Assembly (NCBI GenBank): GCA_963825635.1
Contig: CAWGTU010000001.1
Span: 186,001 to 250,000 of the forward strand
Origin: JAOUEA01 sp963825635
GTDB lineage: Bacteria; Actinomycetota; UBA4738; HRBIN12
Length of the DNA: 64,000 nucleotides
Direction of reading: 5' to 3'
The notes under the pieces were generated by a model. That model saw nothing but the letters and a program-made list of their open reading frames with translations, ran no database searches and was not told where the DNA came from. A program made the translations under genes and the position numbers. How positions within the stretch are numbered: position 1 is the stretch's first letter; every line of letters starts with the position of its first letter. This document shows positions 16,715-25,651 of this stretch, one piece after another.

Positions 16715-17746
16715 TTGGCCGAGACGCCGAACGCCACGGTCTCGTGTCGAAACGTGTGGAAGGTCTACGGACCCAAGGCGGATCGTATCGTCGGCACGCC
16801 GGATGCCGACCTGCCTCGGGCGGAGCTGCTCGCGAAGACAGGGTGCGTCGCTGCGGTCAGAGACGTCTCGTTCGAGGTTGGACAAGGCGAGGTTTTCGTC
16901 GTCATGGGCCTGTCCGGATCGGGCAAGTCCACGCTCGTCCGCATGCTGAACCGCATCCATGACCCGAGCGCGGGCGAGATCCTCGTCGACGGAAGCGATG
17001 TCATGCAGATGAACGACGACGAGCTCCGCACGGTGCGTCGGACGAAGATCAGCATGGTCTTCCAGCATTTCGGGTTGCTACCGCACCGTCGCATCGTCGA
17101 CAACGTCGCCTTCGGCCTCGAGATCCAGGGGACGGACAAGGACGCTCGGCTCGCCAAGGCGACCGAGGTCCTCGACGTCGTCGGGCTCGAAGGGTGGGGC
17201 GATCGGTTCCCCGATGAGCTCTCCGGCGGGATGCAGCAGCGCGTGGGACTCGCGCGCGCGCTGGCCACCGATCCCGAGATCATGCTGTTCGACGAGCCGT
17301 TCAGCGCGCTGGACCCACTCATCAGGCGCGACATGCAGACCGAGGTACGCCGTCTTCAGAACGAGATGAAGAAGACGATGATCTTCATCACCCACGACCT
17401 CGCCGAGGCGCTGAAGCTCGGCGACCGCATCGCGATCATGAAGGACGGCGCCTTCGTACAGGTCGGGACGCCCGAGGAGGTCGTGGCACACCCGGCCGAC
17501 GACTACGTCTCCGACTTCACGAAAGATGTTCCGCGCGCCCACGTGCTGACCGCGCGAGCGATCATGAAGCCGGTGAACGGCCACGGCTCGGCCGACGGTC
17601 CGTCGGTGACGCCCACGACCGTGGTGCAGGAGCTGATCCCGATGGTCGCCGACGCCGACCGGACGATTCGTGTCGTCGACGGTGAGGAACTCGTGGGGCT
17701 GGTGGATCGCAACGCGGTGATGGCTGCGCTGATCGAGGAACGCTGA
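16715..17746 (+). CDS. proV: glycine betaine/proline betaine ABC transporter ATP-binding protein
   Basis: 343 residues from a TTG at 16715, the only in-frame start that keeps the conserved N-terminal region; GGAGGGGG lies about 12 nt upstream. Family-specific long N-terminus with WKVYGP, then Walker A GLSGSGKST (65-73), Q-loop VFQHFGLLPH, signature LSGGMQQRVGLARALA (169-184), Walker B MLFDEPFSALD (190-200) and H227. The C-terminal part (about 280-343) looks like a CBS-type osmosensing region reduced to roughly one module (VVQELIPMVADADRTIRVV...). Starts a proV-proW-proX operon with 1-nt and -4-nt spacings. Confidence 0.9.
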   Translation: MAETPNATVSCRNVWKVYGPKADRIVGTPDADLPRAELLAKTGCVAAVRDVSFEVGQGEVFVVMGLSGSGKSTLVRMLNRIHDPSAGEILVDGSDVMQMNDDELRTVRRTKISMVFQHFGLLPHRRIVDNVAFGLEIQGTDKDARLAKATEVLDVVGLEGWGDRFPDELSGGMQQRVGLARALATDPEIMLFDEPFSALDPLIRRDMQTEVRRLQNEMKKTMIFITHDLAEALKLGDRIAIMKDGAFVQVGTPEEVVAHPADDYVSDFTKDVPRAHVLTARAIMKPVNGHGSADGPSVTPTTVVQELIPMVADADRTIRVVDGEELVGLVDRNAVMAALIEER

Positions 17747-17747
17747 C

Positions 17748-19811
17748 GTGGCCGTCGCCCCCCCCTCTCAGGTCGCGGGAAGGACCGCCCTTTCACTCGC
17801 GCCTACGCGAGAACCCAGTCCGTGGCCTCGCCGGCTCGCCTGGGCTGCCGTGGGCGTCGTGGTGGCCGTCGTCGGATTCGTGTGGCTACGGCCCGGGTTC
17901 CCTGACGGCTGGGTAGTCGACGTCACGGTCTGGTTCGACGCCTTCCGTGATTGGGCGATCCAGAATCGAACGACCAGCCCGCTCTTCACATACCTCCTCA
18001 CGCCGATCGAGAACACGGTCGACACGCTCGTCGACGCGACGATCACCGCGTTGGAGCGCCTCACCTGGCTCGGTCTCGTGGTGGGCGCCGCGGCGCTGGC
18101 GGGCGTGGTTGCCGGCTGGAAGATGGCCGTGCTGACGGCCGCCGGTGTGCTCTCGTTCGGCCTGCTCGGGGTGTGGGATGCGGCGGTCGAGACACTCGCG
18201 CTGGTGCTGGTCTCGGTCTCGATCGCGATCGCGATCGGGGTTCCCGTCGGCATCTGGGCGGGCCGACGCCCGAAGGTCGAACGCGTCCTCCGTCCGATCC
18301 TCGATGCGATGCAGACGATCCCTGCGTACGCCTACCTGCTACCCGCCGTGCTCCTGTTCGGCATCGGGAACCCGCCGGCCTTGATGGCCACGCTGGCGTT
18401 CGCGCTCCCTCCGGCGATCCGGCTCACGGCACTCGGGATCCGTGGGGTTCCGGAGACCTCGCTCGAGGTCGCCACGTCGTTCGGGTCGACCGAGCGCCAG
18501 CGCCTGCGGCTCGTGCAGGTGCCGCTGGCCAAGCCGTCGATCATGCTCGGGGTGAACCAGACGATCATGATGGCCCTCGGTATCGTCGTGATCGCCGCCT
18601 TCGTCGGCGCCGGCGGCTTGGGTCAGACGGTGCTCGACGGCCTTCAGCAGCTCAACGTGGGCGAGGCGTTGAACGGCGGCATCGCGATCGTAGTCATGGC
18701 GATCGTGCTCGACCGGGTCACCACGGCCTGGAGCCAGCGCGACCGTCAGCACACCAAGCCGGTGCGGCTCGCCGGTCGCACGCTCACGCGTGGCCAGCTC
18801 GCCATCGCCGGGCTGCTGGTCACGATCGTGGCGGTCGTGATCGGCCGCGAGGTGCTGCGCCAGCAGTCCTTCCCCGAGTCGTTGGAGTCCTCGGTGGCCA
18901 CCCCCGCCAACGCGATCGTGGATTGGTCGCAGACCAACCTGGGCGAGTTCACGAGTGCGATCGCCGACTTCGTCCTCGTGTACATACTCGACCCGATCCA
19001 GTCCCTGTTCGTGGGCGTGCCGTGGTGGATGATGGCGGGCGCGTTCGCTCTGATCGGCTGGCGCGTCTCGGGGTGGCGCCTGGCCGTCGGATCGTTCGCG
19101 TGCATCGCCGCTCTCGGGTTCCTCGGCATGTGGGATCTCTCCATGGGCACCCTGGCCCAGGTGCTGGTGGCGGTGGCCATCACGTTGGTGTTCGCGATCC
19201 CGCTCGGCATCCTCGCGGCTCGCAACGATCGATTCGAGCAGATCTCGAAGCCGATCCTCGATGCGATGCAGACGATGCCTGCCTTCGTCTACCTCGTGCC
19301 GGTGCTGTTCCTCGTCGAGCCCGGCAGGGTGCCCGCGATCATCGCGTCGGTCATCTACGCCCTGCCCGTGGGGATCCGGCTCACGAACCTCGGCATACGG
19401 CAGGTGCCGGGCGAGATCGTGGAGGCGGGTCGCTCGTTCGGATGCACGCAGAACCAGCTGCTGCGCAAGGTGCAGCTCCCCCTCGCGCGGCCCACGATCC
19501 TGCTCGGCGTGAACCAGACGATCATGATGGCGCTGTCGGTCGTGATCATCGCCGGATTGATCGGTGCGGCCGGGCTCGGCCAGGAGGTCGTGTTCGCGCT
19601 CGGCAAACAGCAGATCGGCCGAGGTGTGGTCGCAGGCGTCTGCATCCTGCTCCTCGCGATCGTTCTCGACCGTATAACTCAAGCGATGGGGTCGGCGCCG
19701 AAGTCGATGCGGGGTCCCGTGGGCATGGGGCTCGGATGGTGGTTCCGCGTGCGCGCGATCACGAAGACGGTCGAAGACGACCAAGGAGACCAGGGAGAGG
19801 AGAACGGATGA
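17748..19811 (+). CDS. proW: glycine betaine ABC transporter permease, tandem-duplicated fusion
   Basis: 687 residues, about twice a normal ProW. Two permease modules follow each other: residues about 30-330 and 350-645. Each holds the same landmarks: RPILDAMQTIPAYAYLLPA (182-200) and KPILDAMQTMPAFVYLVPV (501-519); EAA loops at 239-263 and 558-583, each followed by PSIMLGVNQTIMMAL / PTILLGVNQTIMMAL. The duplication therefore supplies both halves of the channel in one chain. A charged tail (TKTVEDDQGDQGEENG) ends the protein; its stop overlaps the proX ATG by 4 nt. Confidence 0.9.
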   Translation: MAVAPPSQVAGRTALSLAPTREPSPWPRRLAWAAVGVVVAVVGFVWLRPGFPDGWVVDVTVWFDAFRDWAIQNRTTSPLFTYLLTPIENTVDTLVDATITALERLTWLGLVVGAAALAGVVAGWKMAVLTAAGVLSFGLLGVWDAAVETLALVLVSVSIAIAIGVPVGIWAGRRPKVERVLRPILDAMQTIPAYAYLLPAVLLFGIGNPPALMATLAFALPPAIRLTALGIRGVPETSLEVATSFGSTERQRLRLVQVPLAKPSIMLGVNQTIMMALGIVVIAAFVGAGGLGQTVLDGLQQLNVGEALNGGIAIVVMAIVLDRVTTAWSQRDRQHTKPVRLAGRTLTRGQLAIAGLLVTIVAVVIGREVLRQQSFPESLESSVATPANAIVDWSQTNLGEFTSAIADFVLVYILDPIQSLFVGVPWWMMAGAFALIGWRVSGWRLAVGSFACIAALGFLGMWDLSMGTLAQVLVAVAITLVFAIPLGILAARNDRFEQISKPILDAMQTMPAFVYLVPVLFLVEPGRVPAIIASVIYALPVGIRLTNLGIRQVPGEIVEAGRSFGCTQNQLLRKVQLPLARPTILLGVNQTIMMALSVVIIAGLIGAAGLGQEVVFALGKQQIGRGVVAGVCILLLAIVLDRITQAMGSAPKSMRGPVGMGLGWWFRVRAITKTVEDDQGDQGEENG

Positions 19812-20830
19812 GGAAGCACAGGTTCGCGTGGGGCGTGTCGATGCTCGCGGTCGCCACGCTCGTCCTCGCGGCATGCAGCGACGTCGACGAGGGTGGAGGA
19901 GACACCGCCGACGGCGGCGACGACGCCGACACCGCGTCGGTGGCGCAGTGCGGCAGCGACACGATCGTGATCGCGGTCAACCCGTGGGTCGGCGCCGAGG
20001 CGAACGCGGCCGTGGCGCAGGCCGTGATGCAGAACGAGATGGGCTGCACCGTCGAGCTCCAGGAGGTCAACGAGTCCGGGCAGTTCCCGGCGATGGCGGA
20101 CGGTGACGTCGATGCGACCCTCGAGGTGTGGCCGTCCGGGCACCTGAAGGACCGCAAGGACTACATCGACGGCGCGGGCACGGTCGTCGACGGCGGTGAA
20201 CTGGGCATCGTCGGCAACATCGGGTGGTTCACGCCCTCGTACGTCGTCGAGGAGAACCCCGACCTGGCCACGTGGGAAGGGTTCAAGGAGAACGCCGACG
20301 CGTTCGCGACCGCGGAGACCGGTGACAAGGGCCGGTTCCTGGGTGCTGACACCACTTACTCGATCTTCGACGAGGCGATCATCGCGAGCCTCGGGCTCGA
20401 CCTCGAGGTGGTCTACAGCGGGTCCGAGGCCGCTTCGCTCGCAGCGCTCGACAAGGCCTACAACGCACAGGAGCCCATCCTGATGTACTGGTGGACCCCG
20501 CAGTGGGCGAACGCGAAGTACGACCTCGTCGAGGTCGAGCTCCCCGCCTACGACGAGGAGTGTGAGGCGGTCGCGGCAGAGGATCCCGATGCTGCGGTCG
20601 GCTACGACTGCGACTACGCCGAGGACGTGCTCTACAAGGCGTTCAGCGCCGAGCTCGAGGGCAAGGATGCCGCGGCGTTCGGGTTCTTCTCGAACTTCCA
20701 GTGGACCGAGGAGGACCAGAACGAGGTCGCCCTCGCGATCCAAGAGGGAACCGACCCCGCTGAGGCTGCGCAGACCTGGATCGACGCGAACCAGGACGTC
20801 GTCGAGGGGTGGCTGCCTGCCGTCGCCTGA
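19808..20830 (+). CDS. proX: glycine betaine/proline betaine-binding lipoprotein
   Basis: 340 residues. Signal peptide with lipobox LVLAACS, then an acidic linker (DVDEGGGDTADGGDDAD) and an OpuAC/ProX domain: IVIAVNPWVGAEANAAVAQ, MADGDVDATLEVWPSGH and LMYWWTPQWANAKYDLVEV. Several Trp residues in NPW, VWPSG and YWWTPQW are candidates for the aromatic box that holds a quaternary ammonium. Surface-anchored, delivering ligand to the fused ProW permease. Last gene of the operon, followed by a strong hairpin. Confidence 0.9.
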   Translation: MRKHRFAWGVSMLAVATLVLAACSDVDEGGGDTADGGDDADTASVAQCGSDTIVIAVNPWVGAEANAAVAQAVMQNEMGCTVELQEVNESGQFPAMADGDVDATLEVWPSGHLKDRKDYIDGAGTVVDGGELGIVGNIGWFTPSYVVEENPDLATWEGFKENADAFATAETGDKGRFLGADTTYSIFDEAIIASLGLDLEVVYSGSEAASLAALDKAYNAQEPILMYWWTPQWANAKYDLVEVELPAYDEECEAVAAEDPDAAVGYDCDYAEDVLYKAFSAELEGKDAAAFGFFSNFQWTEEDQNEVALAIQEGTDPAEAAQTWIDANQDVVEGWLPAVA

Positions 20831-20850
20831 CGACCGACACACGGAGCGGA

Positions 20851-20876
20851 AGGGGCGGTCCTTCGGGGCCGCTCTT
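20851..20876 (+). terminator. UUCG-tetraloop terminator after proX
   Basis: An 11-bp stem, including G-T wobbles, is formed by AGGGGCGGTCC and GGGCCGCTCTT closed by TTCG, an extra-stable tetraloop. A pyrimidine-rich stretch follows (TCCGTCTCCCGCCC). It lies 20 nt after the proX stop and before the pirin promoter region. Confidence 0.7.
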
Positions 20877-20900
20877 TCCGTCTCCCGCCCACCTCGGGGA

Positions 20901-20920
20901 ATAGTTGCATACGCAAGTAT
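20901..20920. promoter_or_regulatory. 20-bp palindromic operator upstream of pirin
   Basis: ATAGTTGC - ATAC - GCAAGTAT: 7 of 8 arm positions are symmetric. The TTGC..GCAA core is of the kind recognised by MarR-type dimers. TATCGT at 20918-20923 overlaps its right end as a possible -10 for the pirin gene, so a bound regulator would block that promoter. No MarR gene is in the window. Confidence 0.6.
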
Positions 20921-20959
20921 CGTTCCCGACGGTGAGAGTCCCTGGGAGGAGAGAAGCGC

Positions 20960-21955
20960 ATGCCCGCGATCACCGTCGATGACATCACCACGCTCGCCCG
21001 TGTTCCGACCCTCGACGCCAGCCTCGCACACCGGCCCGTGAAGGCGGTCACCGTCGCGCCCGGGGGATTCGAGGGTGAGGGCTTCCCCGTGCGACGTGCG
21101 TTCGCCGGTGTGGACCTCGCCGATCTCGACCCGTTCGTCCACATGGATCAGATGGGCGAGGTGGAGTACGCGCCCGGCGAGCCCAAGGGCACGCCCTGGC
21201 ATCCGCACCGCGGCTTCGAGACCGTCACCTACATCATCGACGGCACGTTCGAGCACGAGGATTCGAACGGCGGCGGCGGCACGATCACGAACGGCGACAC
21301 GCAGTGGATGACCGCCGGCGCGGGCATCCTGCACATCGAGAAGCCGCCGGAAGCATTGGTCGTGAGCGGCGGGTTGTTCCACGGTATCCAGCTCTGGGTG
21401 AACCTGCCGAAGGCCGAGAAGTGGGCGCCGCCCCGATACCAGGACCTGCGCGCCGGGGAGGTCGGTCTGCTCGCGTCGAGCGACGGCGGTGCGCTGGTGC
21501 GTGTGATCGCGGGCTCGCTGGCCGGACATGCGGGCCCCGGAGACACGTACACGCCGATCACGCTGCTGCACGCGACGCTGTCGCCCGGGGCGACACTCGA
21601 TCTGCCGTGGGACCCTGCGTACAACGCCCTCGCCTACGTGCTCGCGGGGGCGGGTTCGGCCGGTGTCGAGGCGAGGCCGATCGACACCGGCCAGCTCGCG
21701 GTCTTCGGTGCCGGCGACGGCCTGCGGCTCGCCGCGTCGACGAGGCAGGAGTCGCGGACACCCGAGCTCGAGGTGCTCGTGCTCGGCGGCCGTCCGATCC
21801 GCGAGCCCGTGGCGTGGTACGGACCCTTCGTGATGAACACCCGTGACGAGCTCGTCACGGCGTTCGAGGACTTCCAGGCGGGCCGACTCGGCTCGGTTCC
21901 CGCCGTGCACCACACCCCCGACCATGTCGAGGAGATCCCGCCCGCAGCGGAATGA
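20960..21955 (+). CDS. pirin family protein
   Basis: 331 residues from the ATG at 20960 with ribosome site GGGAGGAGAG. Two-cupin pirin fold: metal-binding block PWHPHRGFETVTYIIDG (two His) and the second site ILHIEKP (His and Glu two residues later), then the C-terminal pirin domain ending GRPIREPVAWYGPFVMNT. Pirins bind iron or similar metals; bacterial ones act as quercetinase-like dioxygenases or interact with metabolic enzymes. The role is unknown; the redox/electrophile-type palindrome upstream hints at stress control. The next gene, a demethylating flavoprotein, starts about 100 bp later on the same strand. Confidence 0.88.
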   Translation: MPAITVDDITTLARVPTLDASLAHRPVKAVTVAPGGFEGEGFPVRRAFAGVDLADLDPFVHMDQMGEVEYAPGEPKGTPWHPHRGFETVTYIIDGTFEHEDSNGGGGTITNGDTQWMTAGAGILHIEKPPEALVVSGGLFHGIQLWVNLPKAEKWAPPRYQDLRAGEVGLLASSDGGALVRVIAGSLAGHAGPGDTYTPITLLHATLSPGATLDLPWDPAYNALAYVLAGAGSAGVEARPIDTGQLAVFGAGDGLRLAASTRQESRTPELEVLVLGGRPIREPVAWYGPFVMNTRDELVTAFEDFQAGRLGSVPAVHHTPDHVEEIPPAAE

Positions 21956-22058
21956 TCGCAGCGGCTCCCGCGGGGTTGCGCATCGCGCGACCAGGATGTT
22001 GCCCGCGCACTCGGCCGTGGGACGATGGCGCGGTCGCCAGGAGCGGGAGTTGCCAGGC

Positions 22059-24536
22059 ATGCGGGATCGCGCGCAGACCGTCATCATCGGCGCCGGCATC
22101 GTCGGCGTGTCCGCCGCCTATCACTTGACCGAGCTCGGCGTCACCGACGTGCTCGTGCTCGAACAGGGCCCCCTGTTCGAGACCGGCGGCTCGACGAGCC
22201 ACGCGCCCGGCATCATCTTCCAGACGAACGGGTCGCGCACGATGTGCCGGATCGCGCAGGACTCGGTCGCCCTGTACGACTCTCTCGATCTCGACGGAGA
22301 GCGGGTCTGGTACGGCGTCGGGGGGCTCGAGGTCGCGACGACCGTCGAGCGCATGCAGGAGCTGAAGCGCCGACAGGGGTTCGCGCGTTCCTACGGCATC
22401 GAGGGTACCGAGCTGCTGAACGCGGCCGAGGCCGCCGAGCGTTCGCCGCTCCTCGACCCCTCGTCGATCCTCGGCGCCTACTGGGTGCCGAGCGACGGCG
22501 CGGGCAAGGGTGTGAAGATCGTGGAGGCCCTCGCGCGGAGGGCGCAGGCCGCCGGCGTCGGGTTCGAGGGCGGGGTGACCGTCACCGGGTTCGATATCCG
22601 CGCCGGGCGCGTGCACGGCGTGCAGACCGATCGCGGCTCGGTGGAGTGCGAACGGGTGCTGCTCTGCGCTGGCATCTGGGGACCGACGGTCGGCGCGCTC
22701 GCCGGGGTGCCGATCCCACTCGTGGCAGTGCAGCACCAGCTGGTGTGGACCGACCCGATCCCCGAGCTCGCCGGCCTGGACGGCGACACCTGGGCGCGGC
22801 AGCCGGTGGTCCGCCACCAGGACATGTCGCTCTACTTCCGCCAGCGCGAGGACCACTACGGCGTCGGCAACTACCGCCACGAGCCGATCGTCACGCCGCA
22901 GGCGGGGATCCGGGCGCCCGGAGGCGCGATGCAGCCGTCGCTGATGCCGTTCACGCCCGGGGACTTCGATCTGTGCGAGACCGAGGCCGCCCGCATGTTT
23001 CCGGCGCTCGCCGGTCACACGCGGCCGTCCGACCCTGCACGCACGCTGAACGGCATGTTCTCGTTCACGCCGGACGCCGGCTCGATCGTCGGCGAGAGCG
23101 CCTCGGTGCGCGGCTTCTGGGTCTGCGAAGCCGTGTGGGTCACCCACGCCGGCGGCATGGCCCGCCAGGCGGTCGAGTGGATGGTCGAAGGCTCGCCCGG
23201 CTACGACCTGGCCGAGGCCGACGCGAATCGCTTCTACCCGTTCCAGACCGCGGCGCCCTACGTGCTCGAACGCGGGAAGCAGCAGTACCGCGAGGTCTAC
23301 GACATCATCCATCCGCTGCAGCAGCCGTCGAAGCCGAGGGGACTCAAGCTCACGCCCTTCTACCAGCGCCATCGGGAGCTCGGTGCGGAGTTCTTCCAGG
23401 GGGCGGGGTGGGAGCGGCCCCAGTGGTTCGCGGCGAACCGGGAACTGGTCGGTGGTGTCACGCACGAATGGGCGCGACGTTCGGGGTGGGCGGCCCGCGG
23501 CTGGTCCCCCGAGGTCGGTGCCGAACACCTCGCCACCCGTGAGGCCGTGGCCCTGTTCGACATCACGCCGTTCGCGAAGTTCGACGTGACCGGGCCGGAT
23601 GCGCTCGCCTACCTCGAGCGGGTGTTCGCGAACCGCATCGACCGACCGGTCGGCTCGGTCGTCTACACGGCCGCGCTCACCCGGCGTGGCGGCATCCGCC
23701 TCGACCTCACGGTCACGCGCAAGGACCGGAATCGGTTCCGAGTCGTGACCGGCGGGGGTTCGGGTCATCATGACGAGGCGTTCCTGCGCTCGCAGATCCG
23801 CGACGACGAGCGGGTGCACATCACGGTGCGCACCGGATCGCTGTTCGCGCTCGGTCTGTGGGGTCCGCGGGCGCGCGACGTGCTGTCGGCCGTGACGGAC
23901 GTCGACGTATCGAACGAAGCGTTCCCCTACCTGACGGCCAGATACCTGAGCATCGGGGAGGTCACGCCGGTGTGGGCCCAGCGCATCAGCTACGCGGGCG
24001 AGCTCGGCTGGGAGCTCTACGGGCAGATCGCGATGGGCCAGCGAGCGTGGGACGTGCTCTGGGAGGTGGGCCGGGAGCACGGTCTGGTTGCCGCGGGTGG
24101 TGGCGCCTTCGACTCGCTGCGGCTCGAGAAGGGCTACCGCCTCTGGGCGCAGGACATCGACGCCGAACACGATCCCCTCGCGGCCGGGCTCGGCTTCGCG
24201 GTGCGCTGGGACAAGGACTTCACCGGGAAGGCGGCGCTCGAGGCGATCCGGGACGCCGGCGGTCCCGCGCAGCGTCTGAGCTGTCTGACGCTCGACGACG
24301 ATCGCGCGGTCGCGATGGGCAAGGAGCCGATATGGCACGACGGCCGGGTGGTCTCGTACGTCACGAGCGCGAACTACGGATACTCGGTCGGCCGAGGCAT
24401 CGTCTACGGCTACCTGCCAGCCGAGATCGCGATCGAGGGCACCCCGGCCGAGGTGGAGTACTTCGGCGAGCGGCTGGCGGCGACGGTGACGAACGACCCG
24501 CTCTGGGACCCCAAGGGCGAACGGCAGAAGGTGTGA
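22059..24536 (+). CDS. dimethylglycine/sarcosine dehydrogenase-like flavoprotein (FAD + GcvT)
   Basis: 825 residues. N-terminal DAO domain with IIGAGIVGVSAAYHL (9-23) and the covalent-FAD loop GGSTSHAPGI, where His48 occupies the position of the flavin-linked His of dimethylglycine dehydrogenase. The C-terminal half (about 430-825) is a GcvT/aminomethyltransferase fold that takes formaldehyde onto tetrahydrofolate (ISYAGELGWELYGQ, LRLEKGYRLWAQDIDAEHDP). It should oxidise an N-methyl group to methylene-THF. Start chosen at the ATG at 22059, as the upstream frame does not resemble the family. It opens the corrinoid cluster; the corrinoid gene begins 22 nt after its stop. Paralogue at 59045-61510. 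Confidence 0.85.
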   Translation: MRDRAQTVIIGAGIVGVSAAYHLTELGVTDVLVLEQGPLFETGGSTSHAPGIIFQTNGSRTMCRIAQDSVALYDSLDLDGERVWYGVGGLEVATTVERMQELKRRQGFARSYGIEGTELLNAAEAAERSPLLDPSSILGAYWVPSDGAGKGVKIVEALARRAQAAGVGFEGGVTVTGFDIRAGRVHGVQTDRGSVECERVLLCAGIWGPTVGALAGVPIPLVAVQHQLVWTDPIPELAGLDGDTWARQPVVRHQDMSLYFRQREDHYGVGNYRHEPIVTPQAGIRAPGGAMQPSLMPFTPGDFDLCETEAARMFPALAGHTRPSDPARTLNGMFSFTPDAGSIVGESASVRGFWVCEAVWVTHAGGMARQAVEWMVEGSPGYDLAEADANRFYPFQTAAPYVLERGKQQYREVYDIIHPLQQPSKPRGLKLTPFYQRHRELGAEFFQGAGWERPQWFAANRELVGGVTHEWARRSGWAARGWSPEVGAEHLATREAVALFDITPFAKFDVTGPDALAYLERVFANRIDRPVGSVVYTAALTRRGGIRLDLTVTRKDRNRFRVVTGGGSGHHDEAFLRSQIRDDERVHITVRTGSLFALGLWGPRARDVLSAVTDVDVSNEAFPYLTARYLSIGEVTPVWAQRISYAGELGWELYGQIAMGQRAWDVLWEVGREHGLVAAGGGAFDSLRLEKGYRLWAQDIDAEHDPLAAGLGFAVRWDKDFTGKAALEAIRDAGGPAQRLSCLTLDDDRAVAMGKEPIWHDGRVVSYVTSANYGYSVGRGIVYGYLPAEIAIEGTPAEVEYFGERLAATVTNDPLWDPKGERQKV

Positions 24537-24558
24537 CACGTCAGCGGAGGACGGCGAC

Positions 24559-25260
24559 ATGACCGACGAGGAAGAGCTCGATCTCTCGACGCTTCCCGAC
24601 GAGGAGCTCGTCAAGCAGATGCACGACGACCTCTACGACGGGCTGGCCCCCGAGATCTTCGAGGGCACGAACATCCTGCTTCAGCGCGGATGGCCGGCCG
24701 ACAGGGTCCTGAACGATGCGCTGGTCGAGGGGATGCGCATCGTGGGCATCGACTTCCGTGACGGCATCCTGTTCGTGCCCGAGGTGCTGCTGGCGGCCAA
24801 CGCGATGAAGGCCGGCATGGAGGTGCTCAGGCCTTTGCTGGCCGAGACCGGCGCCGAGCGCATGGGCACGGTCGTGATCGGCACCGTCAAGGGCGACATC
24901 CACGACATCGGAAAGAACCTGGTCGCGATGATGCTCGAGGGCGCCGGGTTCGACGTGATCGACCTCGGCATCAACAACCCCGTCGAGGACTACCTCGCGG
25001 CGCTCGAGGAGCACCAGCCCGACATCCTGGGTATGAGCGCCCTGCTCACGACCACGATGCCCTACATGAAGGTCGTGATCGACGAGCTCGAGGCCAAGGG
25101 GCTGCGCGAGCGGTACATCGTGCTCGTGGGTGGCGCACCGCTGAACGAGGAGTTCGGCAAGGCGGTGGGCGCCGACGCCTACTGCCGCGATGCCGCGGTG
25201 GCGGCCGAGACCGCGCAGGCGCTCGTGATGGCCAAGCGCGCGGCCGCGACGGCCTCATAG
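24559..25260 (+). CDS. corrinoid (cobalamin-binding) methyl carrier protein
   Basis: 233 residues. N-terminal helical cap (about 15-95, with LYDGLAPEIFEGTNILLQRG and FVPEVLLAANAMKAGMEVL), then a Rossmann B12 domain with the base-off signature DIHDIGKN (Asp113-x-His115-x-x-Gly118), GMSALLTTTM and a late LVGGAPLNEEFG. His115 is the lower ligand of cobalt. The protein carries the methyl group between a substrate:corrinoid methyltransferase and a corrinoid:THF methyltransferase. Homologues are MttC/MtbC/MtgC. ATG at 24559 has GGAGG about 10 nt upstream. Confidence 0.92.
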   Translation: MTDEEELDLSTLPDEELVKQMHDDLYDGLAPEIFEGTNILLQRGWPADRVLNDALVEGMRIVGIDFRDGILFVPEVLLAANAMKAGMEVLRPLLAETGAERMGTVVIGTVKGDIHDIGKNLVAMMLEGAGFDVIDLGINNPVEDYLAALEEHQPDILGMSALLTTTMPYMKVVIDELEAKGLRERYIVLVGGAPLNEEFGKAVGADAYCRDAAVAAETAQALVMAKRAAATAS

Positions 25261-25295
25261 GCCGGCGGGCCCGACGTGATCAGGAAGGGGAACGT

Positions 25296-25649
25296 GTGGC
25301 AGAGTTGACGGTGATCCGCTGGCGCGACATCCCGATGCAGGTCCTCGCTCGCGGCGAGGGCGGCGAGAGCGCGCGGGTGCTGCTCCCGGATCGGTTCCAG
25401 GAAGCCGTCGACGCCGCCGCGATGGTCGCCGGGCTGATCGGCTCCGATGACTACACCGAGCAGATGCGCATGGATACGCGGGAGTGCGACGACGACCTGC
25501 AGCACGAGGTCGACACCGAGACCGTGAAGATCCTCTCCGAGTGGGACGAGGATCTGCTGAAGGCGACGATCCGTGCGGGCGGGGTGCAGGGTGGGTCCGA
25601 CGTGAGCGGTGGCGGCGACGCGGTGCGGCCCTCGGGCGAGGACGGATAG
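25296..25649 (+). CDS. small PF13769-type ('virulence factor') protein of the methyltransferase cluster
   Basis: 117 residues from a GTG at 25296 with AGGAAGG in front. The N-terminal WRDIPMQVLARG block, LPDRFQEAVDAAAM and DDYTEQMRMD match my memory of small proteins annotated as virulence factor (PF13769) that accompany MtrH/MttB clusters in marine proteobacteria; the name is not informative. The rest is acidic and ends in a Gly/Ser tail. No signal peptide or membrane segment. Wedged between the corrinoid protein and the MtrH-like enzyme with a 2-nt gap to the latter, it is probably an accessory subunit or assembly factor (inference). Confidence 0.6.
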   Translation: MAELTVIRWRDIPMQVLARGEGGESARVLLPDRFQEAVDAAAMVAGLIGSDDYTEQMRMDTRECDDDLQHEVDTETVKILSEWDEDLLKATIRAGGVQGGSDVSGGGDAVRPSGEDG

Positions 25650-25651
25650 CG

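Noticed and set aside
19679..22099. An 806-codon minus-strand frame across proX and pirin
   Set aside because: Crosses a terminator and the pirin operator and has no recognisable domain; shadow of proX and pirin.
21855..24614. A 919-codon open frame antisense to the FAD/GcvT dehydrogenase
   Set aside because: Shadow frame; composition rich in Arg, His, Asp and Pro with no domain, and it covers a clear flavoprotein gene.
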